Under the pieces are notes generated by a model. It was not told where the DNA came from. It saw nothing but the letters and a program-made list of their open reading frames with translations, and did not search any database. A DNA stretch of 64,000 bases from Geobacillus kaustophilus (GTDB taxonomy: Bacteria; Bacillota; Bacilli; Bacillales; Anoxybacillaceae): contig NZ_JYBP01000003.1 in the NCBI RefSeq assembly GCF_000948285.1, positions 2,170,001-2,234,000 of the forward strand. Reading direction: 5' to 3'. Both the position numbers and the translations under genes were made by a program. Shown in pieces: positions 1 to 8,766 of this stretch. Position 1 is the first letter of the stretch. Each line of letters opens with the position of its first letter.

Positions 1-111
1 CGATATTTCCCCTGTCGTCTGACCATTTAACGGAAGCCGCTCAGCAATGATATTCACAACGACCATAACGACATATGCAATCATATAAATAACAAACCGG
101 CTCATCATCAT
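1..111 (-). CDS. TspO/MBR-like membrane protein, N-terminal part (cut by window edge)
   Basis: Only the first 37 codons lie in the window. They encode a hydrophobic first membrane span followed by the phrase LPLNGQTTGEIS, which I recall from tryptophan-rich sensory (TspO/MBR) proteins of Bacillaceae. Three ATG codons follow each other (109-111, 106-108, 103-105). The GGGGG stretch just upstream is best spaced for the third. The rest of the gene lies beyond position 1, so the family call rests on this short motif. Confidence 0.5.
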   Translation of the reverse strand, partial: MMMSRFVIYMIAYVVMVVVNIIAERLPLNGQTTGEIS

Positions 112-173
112 CCCCCATCTCTTCTTTATACATTTATACTATTCCTCTCATGTGGACACGATAACCGTTGGAA

Positions 174-205
174 ACGAAAAGAGACGGCTTCGTATACCGT
201 CTCTC
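174..205 (-). terminator. Rho-independent terminator after sacA
   Basis: Read on the minus strand, GAGACGG and CCGTCTC form a seven-pair stem around a nine-base loop, followed by TTTTCGTTT. It starts directly at the sacA stop codon. Confidence 0.75.
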
Positions 206-1789
206 CTATTTTTCACTCCAAATATCCTTCAATGTCCACTCATCGATAGAAAGGACAGTCACGTCCCCGCCTTCTGCGAACAATTCGATTCCTTGGCTCG
301 TTTCGGATGGATAAATTCTTCCTGTCATCACAAGTCGACCGTCGTTGACAAATAGTTCGACCGATGAGCGGTCGATAAAGAAATGGAACGTAACGACGTC
401 TCCCTGTCTATCTAGCACCCCACGACGAATACCTCCCTCTCCTTTTCCGGAACGGTTTCGGTCAAACGTCACGATGGAGTCTTTCACATCATAACGGAAA
501 ATCGTTTCTTCGCTTCCGTCTTCCGCACAGCGCACTTTCACACCAAATGCATTTCCTTGAAAATCAGCTACCGAAAAACGAACGAGTAGCTCTAGTCGAT
601 CCCCTTTCCATGGAAGTGTATACGTTCCGCCCTCTTCTTTTACTGAGATCGATTCCAGATGCATATGCTCTTGGCGCAATAATTGTAATTCCGGCACCGG
701 CTTCATTAACAGTTTCTCATCATCTGTCAATTCCAAAAGACGCGGAATCGTTAACGCGCCTGCCCATCCGTGTTGTTGCGTCGGCATTTGCGACTCCCAC
801 ATGTCCATCCAACCGAACAAAATGCGTCGACCTTTCTCATCTTCAAACGTTTGCGCGGCGTAAAAATCAAATCCTTTATCGAGTTCTTCAAACGTTCCGT
901 GCGCTAGTTTTCCTGTTTCATAGTCAAGCGTACCAACAACATAACCTGTTTGATGAAGATTTTGAAAGCGATCGCCATCTGGTTCAATCCCTTGCGGTGA
1001 AAACAACAAAATATCTTTGCCGTTCAAACGGAAAACATCTGGACACTCCCACATATAGCCTAAGCTACCATCACTTTGCGCAATGATATTGACATATTCC
1101 CAATGGCGCAAATCGTTCGACTTGTATAAAACGACTTTTCCGTTGTTCCCTTCTCTTGTCCCAAGCACCATATACCAATCGTCGCCGCGTTTCCACACTT
1201 TCGGATCGCGAATATGCCCTTGGCAGTCAAATGGTGGCTCAGAAAGCACCGGATTGTTCGGGTCTTTTTCAAAATGGATGCCGTCTTTGCTTGTTGCAAT
1301 ACATTGATATTGTTTCAGTTCCGTTTGCTCCTTGTTCAACCAAACATTTCCAGTGTAAATAAGAGTTAGCACTCCTTGATCATTTACCGCGCTTCCTGAA
1401 AAACAGCCGCCTTCGTCGTACCATTCGCTCGGCGCAAGCGCAATCGGTGCACGTTCCCAATGCACAAGGTCTTTACTTTTCACATGCCCCCAATGCATCG
1501 GCCCCCACTTTGGGCTGTCTGGATGAAACTGATAAAACACATGGTACTCCCCGTTCCATTGAATGAGCCCGTTCGGGTCGTTCATCCAGTTTATCGGCGC
1601 CATAATGTGGTATGCTAAGCGATACGTGCTGTCCATTTTTTCTTTAGCTTGTTGTACTCGTCTTTCTGCTTCATAAATGTGCTTCGTATGTTTCGAGTAA
1701 CTATTCACCCCGATGCTAGTGTGTAAAGTAGCCCAGCACAAATAGGGCATTTCTGTCATAGAAAATGCCCTACGTAGCGGAAAGAACAC
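206..1789 (-). CDS. sacA: Sucrose-6-phosphate hydrolase (GH32), 5' end replaced by an IS66 end
   Basis: Family 32 glycoside hydrolase that splits sucrose-6-phosphate, made by a PTS importer, into glucose-6-phosphate and fructose in the cytoplasm. The three GH32 signatures are present in the 527-residue frame: WMNDPNG with the nucleophile Asp71, RDP at 194-196, and EC with the acid/base Glu248. A C-terminal beta-sandwich follows. The first ~31 residues are not SacA: they are read from the right end of an IS66 element that stops at 1697, and homology resumes at SKHTKHIYEAERR. The native start and promoter are therefore lost. Expression would need a start inside the IS (ATG at 1759 or 1750) or the internal Met52 (KEKMDSTYRL). 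The catalytic domain is otherwise complete. No transporter or regulator gene remains beside it. Confidence 0.9.
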   Translation of the reverse strand: MFFPLRRAFSMTEMPYLCWATLHTSIGVNSYSKHTKHIYEAERRVQQAKEKMDSTYRLAYHIMAPINWMNDPNGLIQWNGEYHVFYQFHPDSPKWGPMHWGHVKSKDLVHWERAPIALAPSEWYDEGGCFSGSAVNDQGVLTLIYTGNVWLNKEQTELKQYQCIATSKDGIHFEKDPNNPVLSEPPFDCQGHIRDPKVWKRGDDWYMVLGTREGNNGKVVLYKSNDLRHWEYVNIIAQSDGSLGYMWECPDVFRLNGKDILLFSPQGIEPDGDRFQNLHQTGYVVGTLDYETGKLAHGTFEELDKGFDFYAAQTFEDEKGRRILFGWMDMWESQMPTQQHGWAGALTIPRLLELTDDEKLLMKPVPELQLLRQEHMHLESISVKEEGGTYTLPWKGDRLELLVRFSVADFQGNAFGVKVRCAEDGSEETIFRYDVKDSIVTFDRNRSGKGEGGIRRGVLDRQGDVVTFHFFIDRSSVELFVNDGRLVMTGRIYPSETSQGIELFAEGGDVTVLSIDEWTLKDIWSEK

Positions 1790-2732
1790 GATCTATCGTT
1801 TCGCCTGTCAACAGAAGACACAACGAGTCCCACACGTTTTTTTCGTGCTTGGTGAGTGTGGAAACGATGCTCCTTGCGATGCAAAACGACTGCGCGAACG
1901 TTTCCTGACGAAATGTACCCGAGATGTTCTCTTTGACTTTGACCATGCGAAGATCCCGTTCGGCTTGGTTGTTGTCAAAGGGAACGTGAGCTTCACGCAA
2001 AAAGCGCAGCGCTTCTTCCTTTCGTTTTTGAAGTCGCCGAACGAAGGAGAGCGCTTTTTTCGGCAACGGTGTCATCCCTTCCAACTGATGGTTGGCTTTC
2101 TCGAGTATGCGATCATACACGTGCTCCCAACGTTTCGCTTCTTCTTCAGGAAGAAAGCCGCCATGTTGTTCGACCACTTGTTTGGCATTTAATAGAAACG
2201 TGGTCATCCGTTTTGCCCATGTATGCCCTTGTTCGATGAATCCTTTCAAGTCACGTACATGATGGGCATGACAAAGGGCATGTGTGGCTTCGGTGTATCT
2301 CGGGTATGTACCGAATGCATCATGCATCATCGTTCCTTTATATCGTGGAAGAATCCCGATTTCATCGGTTGCTTTCTTTCCACGAGAAGCGTGAGGAGCT
2401 AAGTACGTATATGCGGATGTACAGGCGACATGAACCCAGGCCTGTTTGCCATCGATCCGCAAGCTCGTTTCATCGACATGCAAGATGTCCGATTGAAGCA
2501 ATGCTTCCTCGATGATGTCCATGTTTGGTTCGAGTGCTTCGCGTCCTCGTTTGACCATATTGACAAGTGTTCCTGTGCTGATCGGATGTTGATATAGCTC
2601 TTCCATCATGTCACGTAAACGTTGATATGGAATCATTTGTATGTTGTATAAATACACGACAAGCGCCGTGATCCGTGGACCATATTGCACATGATTGGTG
2701 ATGTTAAAGCCGATGATAAAATCCCCAATATA
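1697..2732 (-). mobile_element. IS66-family element A, 3' part
   Basis: The right end begins at 1697 with GTAACTATTCACCCC, matching the IS66-type ends elsewhere in the window. A short hairpin (GGGCATTTTC...) and the C-terminal part of a transposase follow. Sequence identity to IS66 stops near 2732, where an IS21 end begins. The matching left end of the same orientation is at 4503-4609, so 1697-4609 is probably one element A that was later invaded. About 500 bp of its transposase N-terminus is missing. No direct repeats flank 1697 and 4609. Confidence 0.8.
1770..2729 (-). pseudogene. IS66 transposase, N-terminally truncated
   Basis: The frame encodes the DDE catalytic domain and C-terminus of an IS66 TnpC-type transposase (YGPRITALVVYL..., HVDETSLRIDGKQAW, FDNNQAERDLRMVKVK). 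It lacks about 170 N-terminal residues (leucine zipper, zinc-binding region) compared with the 492-residue copy at 2949-4427. Coding homology reaches to about 2729 (ITNHVQYGP) and then runs into IS21 end sequence. Confidence 0.88.
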
Positions 2733-2847
2733 GCCGGAATAAAATTCCCCACTTACAATAGAACCATAGTGTTAACGAGAGGAGCTATGGTTCATGATTA
2801 CGAGAGGGGAATTTTTTATGATCAAAGAGATGTATGAAAGGGGAAGG
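2733..2847 (+). mobile_element. IS21-family (IS5376-like) left-end fragment with start of istA
   Basis: Contains an end-like AATAAAATTCCCC motif, then an ATG at 2794 followed by 17 codons (MITRGEFFMIKEMYERG) that match my recollection of the start of IstA in the IS5376/IS21 family. The reading frame is cut at 2848 by the left end of IS66 element B. The rest of istA and all of istB are absent. Confidence 0.65.
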
Positions 2848-4502
2848 GTAACTGTTCAGCCATTACATAGAAAAAGTTTACGAGATCGGGTTTATTTCTG
2901 TTCCCCTTGTCTATACTAGCACTATCCAAGACAAGGGAGGTGAACACGATGGCAACCGTTGTTTTTGATTTCCAACAAGCCGTTTTTACACTCGAAAGCA
3001 TGGTCGCAAAAATTCAGCGCCAAGCACAAACGATTGAAAAACTCGTTCGAGAAAACGAGCAACTGCGTCAAGAAAACCAACGGCTTCGACAAGAAACCCA
3101 ACAATGGAAAGCACGTATTGCAGAATTAGAAGCCTGTACGAAAAAAAACAGTACCAATAGCCATTTGCCGCCGTCTTCTGACCGGTTTGTGGCGAAATCT
3201 CCTTCTCGCCAACCGTCGCAGAAACAGCCGGGAGGGCAGCCGGGGCACCGAGGAACGACGCTCCGCCAAGTACCAAACCCTGACCACCGAGTCCTTCACC
3301 GCGTGACCCAATGCAAAGGATGTGGTCACTCTCTAGAACATGTTGCTCCGCTTCAAGTAGACATTCGCCAAGTGTTCGACCTTCCCGTGGTTCGCATGGA
3401 AGTGACTCAACACGAACGGGAAGTAAAGGGGTGTCCGGAATGTCATCTCGTCCAGCAGGCGGAGTTCCCTTTTTATGTCACAAATCATGTCCAGTACGGT
3501 CCAGCCATCACTTCCCTTGTTTTATACTGGAATCATGCGCAGTTGATCCCGTACGAGCGTGTCACGGAGATGGTCAAAGCGCTAGTGGATCATTCGATAA
3601 GTGCAGGCACAGTCGTGAACATGACGAGACGGTGGCTGCCTGTGGTAGAAGCAGCGATCAAAGAGATCGACGCGGCGCTGCTCGCTTCCAAGACGTTGCA
3701 CGTCGATGAAACGAGCCTGCGTGTGAACGGAAAGAACCAATGGGTGCACGTGGCTTCCACTGCCAAGGTCACCCGATACGGACTTCATCGCTCTCGTGGA
3801 AAGAAAGCGACGGACGACATCGGGATCTTGCCACGGTACAAAGGAACGATGGTACACGATGCGTATTCGGTGTACCCGATGTACACAGAGGCGAGCCATG
3901 CGCTTTGCCACGCCCATCATCTCCGGGAGCTTCGGGCATATACAGAACTTTACGGCCATTCATGGTCGAAAGAGATGACCGAAGCGCTGTTAGAGATGAA
4001 ACAGGCGGTGGAGAACGCGGGCGGAGCTCTACCGGAAGAGGAAGTCCGGTATTGGGAAGCCGTGTACGACGAGCTTCTAGCGAATGGCCGCCGAGAACTC
4101 GAGGAGCGTTGCCGACAAGGCAAGCATGAAGGCGCCCGCAACGCGCAGAATTTCATCCAGCGCCTAGAAAAGCGCAAGCAAGAAGCGCTTCTCTTCCTGC
4201 GAAAGAAAGAAGTACCGTTTGACAACAACCAAGCCGAGCGCGATTTGCGGATGGTGAAAGTCAAACAAAAAATTTCCGGAACGTTTCGTCAGGAAGACGA
4301 TGCCGAGGCTTTCTGTGTCATGCGCAGCGTCATTTCTACCCTGCAAAAACACGGAAAGCCGGTTTGGGAATCGTTGCAACGACTTCTAAGTGGGGAGTCT
4401 CTCCAAACGATTCTCCATTCCTCCTAGGGCATTTTCGATACGGGAAATGCCCTATGGGTGCTGGATTCTGAAAATCTCACGAATATTGGGCTGAATGGAT
4501 AC
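2848..4502 (+). mobile_element. IS66-family (ISBst12-like) element B, complete
   Basis: Left end GTAACTGTTCAGCC at 2848 and right end GGGCTGAATGGATAC ending at 4502 form the inverted repeat pair. One long transposase gene lies between. The flanking 8-mers (GGGGAAGG and GTTGTACT) differ, so the usual IS66 8-bp target duplication is missing. The element lies between an IS21 fragment and the 5' end of another IS66, which suggests recombination after insertion. Confidence 0.82.
2949..4427 (+). CDS. IS66-family transposase (single-ORF type)
   Basis: 492 residues. An N-terminal coiled coil (about 15-60) precedes a Gln/Pro-rich linker, a zinc-binding region with CKGCGHS and CPECH, the DDE domain (HVDETSLRVNGKNQW; CHAHHLREL) and the C-terminal FDNNQAERDLRMVKVK block. 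The start ATG at 2949 is preceded by AAGGGAGGTGAACACG. An upstream in-frame extension to 2907 has no ribosome site. The gene is intact and may be active; two defective relatives lie at 1770 and 40856. Confidence 0.93.
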   Translation: MATVVFDFQQAVFTLESMVAKIQRQAQTIEKLVRENEQLRQENQRLRQETQQWKARIAELEACTKKNSTNSHLPPSSDRFVAKSPSRQPSQKQPGGQPGHRGTTLRQVPNPDHRVLHRVTQCKGCGHSLEHVAPLQVDIRQVFDLPVVRMEVTQHEREVKGCPECHLVQQAEFPFYVTNHVQYGPAITSLVLYWNHAQLIPYERVTEMVKALVDHSISAGTVVNMTRRWLPVVEAAIKEIDAALLASKTLHVDETSLRVNGKNQWVHVASTAKVTRYGLHRSRGKKATDDIGILPRYKGTMVHDAYSVYPMYTEASHALCHAHHLRELRAYTELYGHSWSKEMTEALLEMKQAVENAGGALPEEEVRYWEAVYDELLANGRRELEERCRQGKHEGARNAQNFIQRLEKRKQEALLFLRKKEVPFDNNQAERDLRMVKVKQKISGTFRQEDDAEAFCVMRSVISTLQKHGKPVWESLQRLLSGESLQTILHSS

Positions 4503-4609
4503 GTTGTACTGTCAACATACGATTCACCTCCTTGTCTATCAATATTCACATCATAGACAGGAAAACCAAAAAATATTCAGCTCACTTTATGAGGTGGCTG
4601 AATAGTTAC
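4503..4609 (-). mobile_element. IS66 element A, 5' end remnant
   Basis: Read on the minus strand it starts GTAACTATTCAGCC (ending at 4609). It runs through a leader like that of the other IS66 copies to AAGGAGGTGAATCGT and an ATG at 4520, with only a few codons before element B begins. It has the same orientation as the fragment 1697-2732. It cuts into a terminator-promoter repeat: the TTGACA box at 4615-4620 is left but its -10 box is gone. Confidence 0.7.
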
Positions 4610-4685
4610 TAAAAAAATGTCAATCCTTTTTTAGAATAAATTGTACATAAAGAAATAAAAAACCACCCCATATGGGATGGCGGAA
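4610..4685 (-). repeat. Terminator-promoter repeat, copy 1 (interrupted by IS66)
   Basis: On the minus strand CCATCCCATATGGGGTGG plus TTTTTT forms a terminator for the membrane-protein gene ending at 4799. It is followed by the conserved TTTCTTTATGTACAATTTATTC and AAAAAAGGATTGACA. In the intact copies at 11.34 and 12.55 kb a TATGAT box follows 17 bases after TTGACG; here IS66 element A begins inside that spacer. Confidence 0.7.
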
Positions 4686-4798
4686 ATGTTGAATGTTCAC
4701 CCTGCCGCACTTCGATTGTGGTCTCAATGAGCACCACGAACGAAAGTTTCTAATATTCCCCAAGTTAGTCCATAAATTGTCCACAAAAAATATTTTAC

Positions 4799-5995
4799 TC
4801 ACATTTCCGTGGATTTAAATTTGTCCCGCATAGAAAATACAATTTGTATCGCAATAGCAATTGCTAACAATACCGAAATGATAATACTTAAATGTTTCAA
4901 GTCTGAACCAAGATCTCCCCCACCATAAATCAAGCTAAAATAACTGTTTACACCATAAGTTGCAGGAAGCAAATGACCAAGCTCATAATAAAAAGTTGGC
5001 AATAATTCACGTGGTACCATCGCTCCTGAACTTGCGATTTGAATTGCTGTTAAAGCAATGTTAAAAATCATACCTGGAATTCCAAATAACATAACAAAAA
5101 CTTGAGATAAAGCTAAAAAACTAAAGAAAAGAATGGACTGAAATCCCCATAAAACAAAAAAGTTATGATTCAATTCAATATGAAACAGATTCATTAAAAA
5201 AATGCTTAATAAAGAGATCCCGAGCGCTAATAGAATAGTAATCATCTGTCTACCAACGAAAAGTGAAAATCGACTATACTCATTAATTAATCTGCCATTT
5301 GCAATCTGCAAATATTGGCTAATAAGCATAGCACTAATGTAGGAAGCTAATACGATTAATAACGGAACCATCGTAATAGCAAATCCTTCTTTTTCATTTG
5401 TCTTTACTATATTGGCCACTATAGGATTCATTTTCGTATTTTTCTGCACCATATCAACAACTTGAGTAGCTATGTCCTCGACCATCGCTTTCATTTTTTC
5501 ATCGGGAACTTTTTCTGTGACTAGCTGTGGAATCCTTTTTACCATCTGGTTATTTATTGTTTCTCTAAATTGATAGTTAAGAGCATCATTAATTTTATTC
5601 GCTGCTTTTTCCATCATTTGTTTTGTTAAAGTTGGAGTGGCTTGATTAATGTAATAATCGATTGTTATATTCTCATTTACTGTCAATTTTTCTATTATTC
5701 TATCAGGGAGATGAATAACCATATTGACGTTTCGTTTATCTAAGGCTTCTAATGCTTGATTTAATTCTTCAAACACTTTTAATCGAAATAAATTTCTATC
5801 CTCCAGCTTCTTTATGATTTCTCTCCCCAGCTCACTATCATTATTAACAACCGCTACTGAAAATTGATTTGTTCGATCGTAGACACCATCATAAGCAGTT
5901 AGCCATACAGTAACAAATATAAGTTGAAAAGCAATCGCTGCGGCAATTCCCACTAATGTCTCTTTCTGTTTTAAAAAACTTTTAACGATTTTCAT
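4799..5995 (-). CDS. YhgE/Pip-like ABC-2-type membrane protein (DUF3533-like)
   Basis: 398 residues: one N-terminal membrane span (about 15-37), a long extracytoplasmic domain with FSVAVVNND near its start, and five or six C-terminal spans (from about 215). This is the layout of YhgE/Pip-type proteins, which are related to ABC-2 permeases and are often controlled by a TetR regulator and linked to export of toxic compounds or envelope stress. No ATPase gene is nearby. A perfect TetR-type operator sits 62 bp before the start. It forms a minus-strand unit with the hydrolase at 6095 and the TetR gene at 6983. Substrate unknown. Confidence 0.8.
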   Translation of the reverse strand: MKIVKSFLKQKETLVGIAAAIAFQLIFVTVWLTAYDGVYDRTNQFSVAVVNNDSELGREIIKKLEDRNLFRLKVFEELNQALEALDKRNVNMVIHLPDRIIEKLTVNENITIDYYINQATPTLTKQMMEKAANKINDALNYQFRETINNQMVKRIPQLVTEKVPDEKMKAMVEDIATQVVDMVQKNTKMNPIVANIVKTNEKEGFAITMVPLLIVLASYISAMLISQYLQIANGRLINEYSRFSLFVGRQMITILLALGISLLSIFLMNLFHIELNHNFFVLWGFQSILFFSFLALSQVFVMLFGIPGMIFNIALTAIQIASSGAMVPRELLPTFYYELGHLLPATYGVNSYFSLIYGGGDLGSDLKHLSIIISVLLAIAIAIQIVFSMRDKFKSTEM

Positions 5996-6056
5996 CTATG
6001 CTCCCTCCCTTTAATACTTAGTTCCTTAAAAGAAAAGTGTCATCATAGATTAAATG

Positions 6057-6069
6057 ACTGACCGTCAGT
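6057..6069. promoter_or_regulatory. TetR-type operator 2
   Basis: Perfect palindrome ACTGACCGTCAGT upstream of the membrane-protein gene. The same half-sites recur at 6862-6874, so one regulator, most likely the TetR protein encoded at 6983-7561, probably binds both. Confidence 0.75.
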
Positions 6070-6094
6070 CTTTATTGAGCAGTATAAGTTGATT

Positions 6095-6844
6095 TTACGT
6101 ATGATGTACTAATACATTCTTTATAAAACTCTCTACAGATTTCCAAAACTCTTTAGGTTTTTCCATCATCGGACTATGGCCACTATTTTCAATAACCTTT
6201 AGTTGTATCTGTGGATTGAGAGGAATTGAACTTTTCCAATGTTCAATTGGTGAAACTTCGTCTTGATCTCCCCATAATAGTAATATTGGACACTTTATCT
6301 TCGGCAAAATTAATTTAGCGTCATATTTATCTGCTTCCTTAGCTAATCGAATCATATTTAGGAAACGACGTCTGTCACTAAAAAACTCAGAAACAAGATC
6401 TAGTTGCTCATCAGTGACGCACTGTTGATTTACAAACAACTTCTCTCTTAAATCACCAAACCATTTTTTACTTTCTTCCTTGCTTCCCATTTTGGGAGAT
6501 CCAATCCCAAGATTAGTGCTCCCCATACCTGGCGCGCAACTGACGACAATTGCGGCCACTTTTTTCGGGATTGATGAAGCTAAATCCATAGCAAGCAAGC
6601 CACCTAAAGAATTACCTATAACAATTGCTTTATCTTCAATGAACTCATTCAAAAATTGGATTAACATTTCACGCAACTCACTAATTTTATGGCCATAAGC
6701 AGAAAGTGGCTCCCGTAGACGAATAATAGTGTATTCGGTTTTAGAAAAATATGAAGTAACATCTCCCCATATCCAATCCCCAGCAAATAAGCCAGAGATA
6801 AATAATATAGGGATTCCATTTCCTTCTGATTTAAAGCTTTTCAT
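6095..6844 (-). CDS. Alpha/beta hydrolase
   Basis: 249 residues from ATG 6842-6844, chosen because GGGAGGAAAGT precedes it and because a longer reading from 6895 would run through the promoter and operator. The fold motifs are visible: nucleophile elbow GNSLGG (about residue 80), the acid in WGDQDEVSP and the histidine in NSGHSPMMEKP. Family members include esterases, lactonases and C-C hydrolases; the substrate cannot be read. It lies between the TetR gene and the YhgE-like gene and shares their operator, so it may help detoxify the inducer or modify lipids. Confidence 0.82.
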   Translation of the reverse strand: MKSFKSEGNGIPILFISGLFAGDWIWGDVTSYFSKTEYTIIRLREPLSAYGHKISELREMLIQFLNEFIEDKAIVIGNSLGGLLAMDLASSIPKKVAAIVVSCAPGMGSTNLGIGSPKMGSKEESKKWFGDLREKLFVNQQCVTDEQLDLVSEFFSDRRRFLNMIRLAKEADKYDAKLILPKIKCPILLLWGDQDEVSPIEHWKSSIPLNPQIQLKVIENSGHSPMMEKPKEFWKSVESFIKNVLVHHT

Positions 6845-6861
6845 ACTTTCCTCCCTTCTGT

Positions 6862-6912
6862 ACTGACGGTCAGTCATATAAGTATTATATTCCATTTTTT
6901 AATAACATTCAA
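6862..6912 (-). promoter_or_regulatory. Promoter with overlapping TetR operator 1
   Basis: Minus-strand TTGAAT (6907-6912), a 17-base spacer and TATAAT (6884-6889) make a near-consensus sigma-A promoter. The palindrome ACTGACGGTCAGT (6862-6874) covers the expected transcription start, fitting repression by the neighbouring TetR protein. Confidence 0.75.
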
Positions 6913-6982
6913 GTACGTCATTGGCAAAAAACACATATATGCTTATGAATAATTCTCTGATAAACTTTTCAAAGTCATGTCA

Positions 6983-7561
6983 TCACCCTTTTAGTGCCTT
7001 TCTCAACAACGAATCAATCGTATGAAGATAGTCATCTATACAGTAATCTGAATGGTAAACAAAACAGTCATGCGCTACATGTTCCACCATACCAACAATT
7101 AGTATGGCAGTCATTTCAGCATTCAAATCGCAGTGAAACTCACCTGATTTTTGACCATTTTCGATTAGGCTTTTTAGGAAATTATAGTAGGGAACCCGAA
7201 TTTCTTTTTCTGCTTTCCACTGTTCGGTCTTAAATGCGCTAACTGCATTAAATATCGGAAAAACATCACGGTAACTTTCCATTACAATAAATGCCGTTTT
7301 AATCACTTGGACAAGCTTTTCAAAATAATTTGTCTTCAAGTCAATTACTTTTTCAGCTTCAGAAAGTATTTTCCCCTGCATTTCACGCACTAAGGCGAGA
7401 ACTAAGTCTAATTTAGAAGGAAAGTATATATAAAAAGTACCTTTTGCAACACCCGCCACTTCAGCTATTTCAGACACTTTTGTATCATCGAACCCTTTCT
7501 CCGCCAAAACACTCCTTGCAACAGTTAAAATTTCTTGATAACGTTCAGTTTTTCCAGTCAT
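6983..7561 (-). CDS. TetR/AcrR-family transcriptional repressor
   Basis: 192 residues. The N-terminal helix-turn-helix (about 11-57) reads ILTVARSVLAEKGFDDTKVSEIAEVAGVAKGTFYIYF in segments typical of TetR proteins; the C-terminal half is the ligand-binding and dimer region. The start ATG at 7561 has AGGAGGGG upstream. Being next to two identical half-site operators it probably represses the hydrolase and the YhgE-like gene. B. subtilis has a comparable TetR-YhgE pairing (yhgD-yhgE). Confidence 0.88.
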   Translation of the reverse strand: MTGKTERYQEILTVARSVLAEKGFDDTKVSEIAEVAGVAKGTFYIYFPSKLDLVLALVREMQGKILSEAEKVIDLKTNYFEKLVQVIKTAFIVMESYRDVFPIFNAVSAFKTEQWKAEKEIRVPYYNFLKSLIENGQKSGEFHCDLNAEMTAILIVGMVEHVAHDCFVYHSDYCIDDYLHTIDSLLRKALKG

Positions 7562-7596
7562 CTGATACTTCCCCTCCTACTAATATAAAAATAACA

Positions 7597-7720
7597 GAAA
7601 AGAACACCCTTCCTGAGAATTGTACGGAGCAACACAAACAAACTCAGAAAGTGCTTTCCATGAAAAAGCATACCACACTCACGAAAGTGATGCAAAAGGG
7701 TTGCAAACTAAAAACGCCTT
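7597..7720 (+). mobile_element. IS4-family left-end remnant
   Basis: Matches the left part of the IS4 element at 24883-26131: the same ACACAAACAAAC leader, the start region KHTTL...MQK and spacing, but the frame degenerates after about 15 codons. From 7721 to 8097 I see no gene; 7781-7808 holds an 8-bp inverted repeat (GTTAGTTG/CAACTAAC) and 7955-7975 a G/C-rich hairpin. Confidence 0.6.
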
Positions 7721-8097
7721 TTAAAAAGAGAAACCATCTTTCGTATCAACCATACAGCAATAAATACAATAACCCATGGTGTTAGTTGAGTGCTAGCGCC
7801 CAACTAACATCACGGGCTTCACTATCTTTTTGGACAACTTCCAAATATGAATTTGTCAGACACGAACGCATTGGAGCAGGTGCTTCCTTGGCCAATCATA
7901 CTCCCTGTTTCATGTATTGCTTTTCATCTACTAACTAAATAATGATAATACCCCAAGCCTCGACATTCCAAAAGGCGGGGGCTATTTGACCTTTACCAAT
8001 TTCTTAACTTGATGGCTAAGCGATGGATCACGTATCTATAAAACCAACAGCAACTTCAAAACATATATCAACCCATCACAGATTCAAGTTCCTATGT

Positions 8098-8403
8098 TTA
8101 TATTTGTAAATATCTCGCTTTTACCAAAGATTCCAAATACTCATTCAACACTGGGTTACCCTTGACACAATCTGTTGGACTAATTCCTTTAAGCACCTTT
8201 AGTTCATGATATAATTTCTCACATCTTGTACCTTGCATTTGAAAACCACTGACATATTGTTTATCTACACTTTCTAAAATAACTGCTATTAGTCTCCCTT
8301 CTGAAAAATTAATATATCTAACTTGCAAATCATAATCTTCATCACTCGGTTTCGGCACCAGAAGTTCACCAGTCGCCGTCATCTCCTGAATACATTTTTT
8401 CAT
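8098..8403 (-). CDS. Hypothetical protein, 101 residues
   Basis: Not recognised. The sequence is a soluble, mixed alpha/beta-looking protein starting MKKCIQEMTATGEL, with one more cysteine pair (GTRCEKLYHEL, PTDCVKGN). No signal peptide or membrane span. A clear ribosome site is not visible. The start may have been altered by the small IS1380-ended insertion whose edge lies 32 bp upstream. Confidence 0.45.
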   Translation of the reverse strand: MKKCIQEMTATGELLVPKPSDEDYDLQVRYINFSEGRLIAVILESVDKQYVSGFQMQGTRCEKLYHELKVLKGISPTDCVKGNPVLNEYLESLVKARYLQI

Positions 8404-8434
8404 TCTATCAATATCCGCCTTCTCTTTCTCACTA

Positions 8435-8528
8435 CCTGAATCCGTGACAAACCATCTTTACAATGGATACAACATCCATAAATCCAACAACAAAATCAAA
8501 GTCGATGTCACCTTATCACGGATTCAGG
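8435..8528. mobile_element. 94-bp IS1380-ended miniature element
   Basis: CCTGAATCCGTGA at the left and TCACGGATTCAGG at the right form a perfect 13-bp terminal inverted repeat. The left end (CCTGAATCCGTGACAAA) is the same as that of the IS1380-type fragment at 20078. No coding capacity. It abuts copy 2 of the terminator-promoter repeat. Confidence 0.75.
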
Positions 8529-8620
8529 ATAAAAAATATATGTATGCCGATCATTTTTTTTTTGGAATAAATTTCATAAAAAGAAACAATAAACCACCCC
8601 GTATAGGATGTAAAGCTTTA
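8529..8620 (-). repeat. Terminator-promoter repeat, copy 2 (degenerate)
   Basis: Minus strand: CATCCTATACGGGGTGG hairpin, then TTTATTGTTTC and AAATTTATTCC as in the other copies. The downstream part is lost and the -35/-10 pair cannot be found. It ends at the 94-bp miniature element. It lies about 150 bp downstream of the lipoprotein gene at 8767. Confidence 0.6.
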
Positions 8621-8766
8621 GAGTATCCCCTTTTTAATCCAATACCAGATTCTATATGTTACCAATACATTTACAAACAACAGCCCTAAAAGCGCTAGAA
8701 TTCAGATGACCAACCTATCAATTTCTGCGACCGAACGGGCAGTTTTTTCACTTGAAGGATCAGATT

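Noticed and set aside
206-1696. sacA as a complete gene starting at 1789
   Set aside because: The first ~31 residues are IS66 end sequence, so the frame is open only by chance and the native start is lost; it was kept as a gene with an altered start.
7955-7985. Terminator at CCCCAAGCC...GGCGGGGG
   Set aside because: Stem is imperfect and no T-run follows on either strand.
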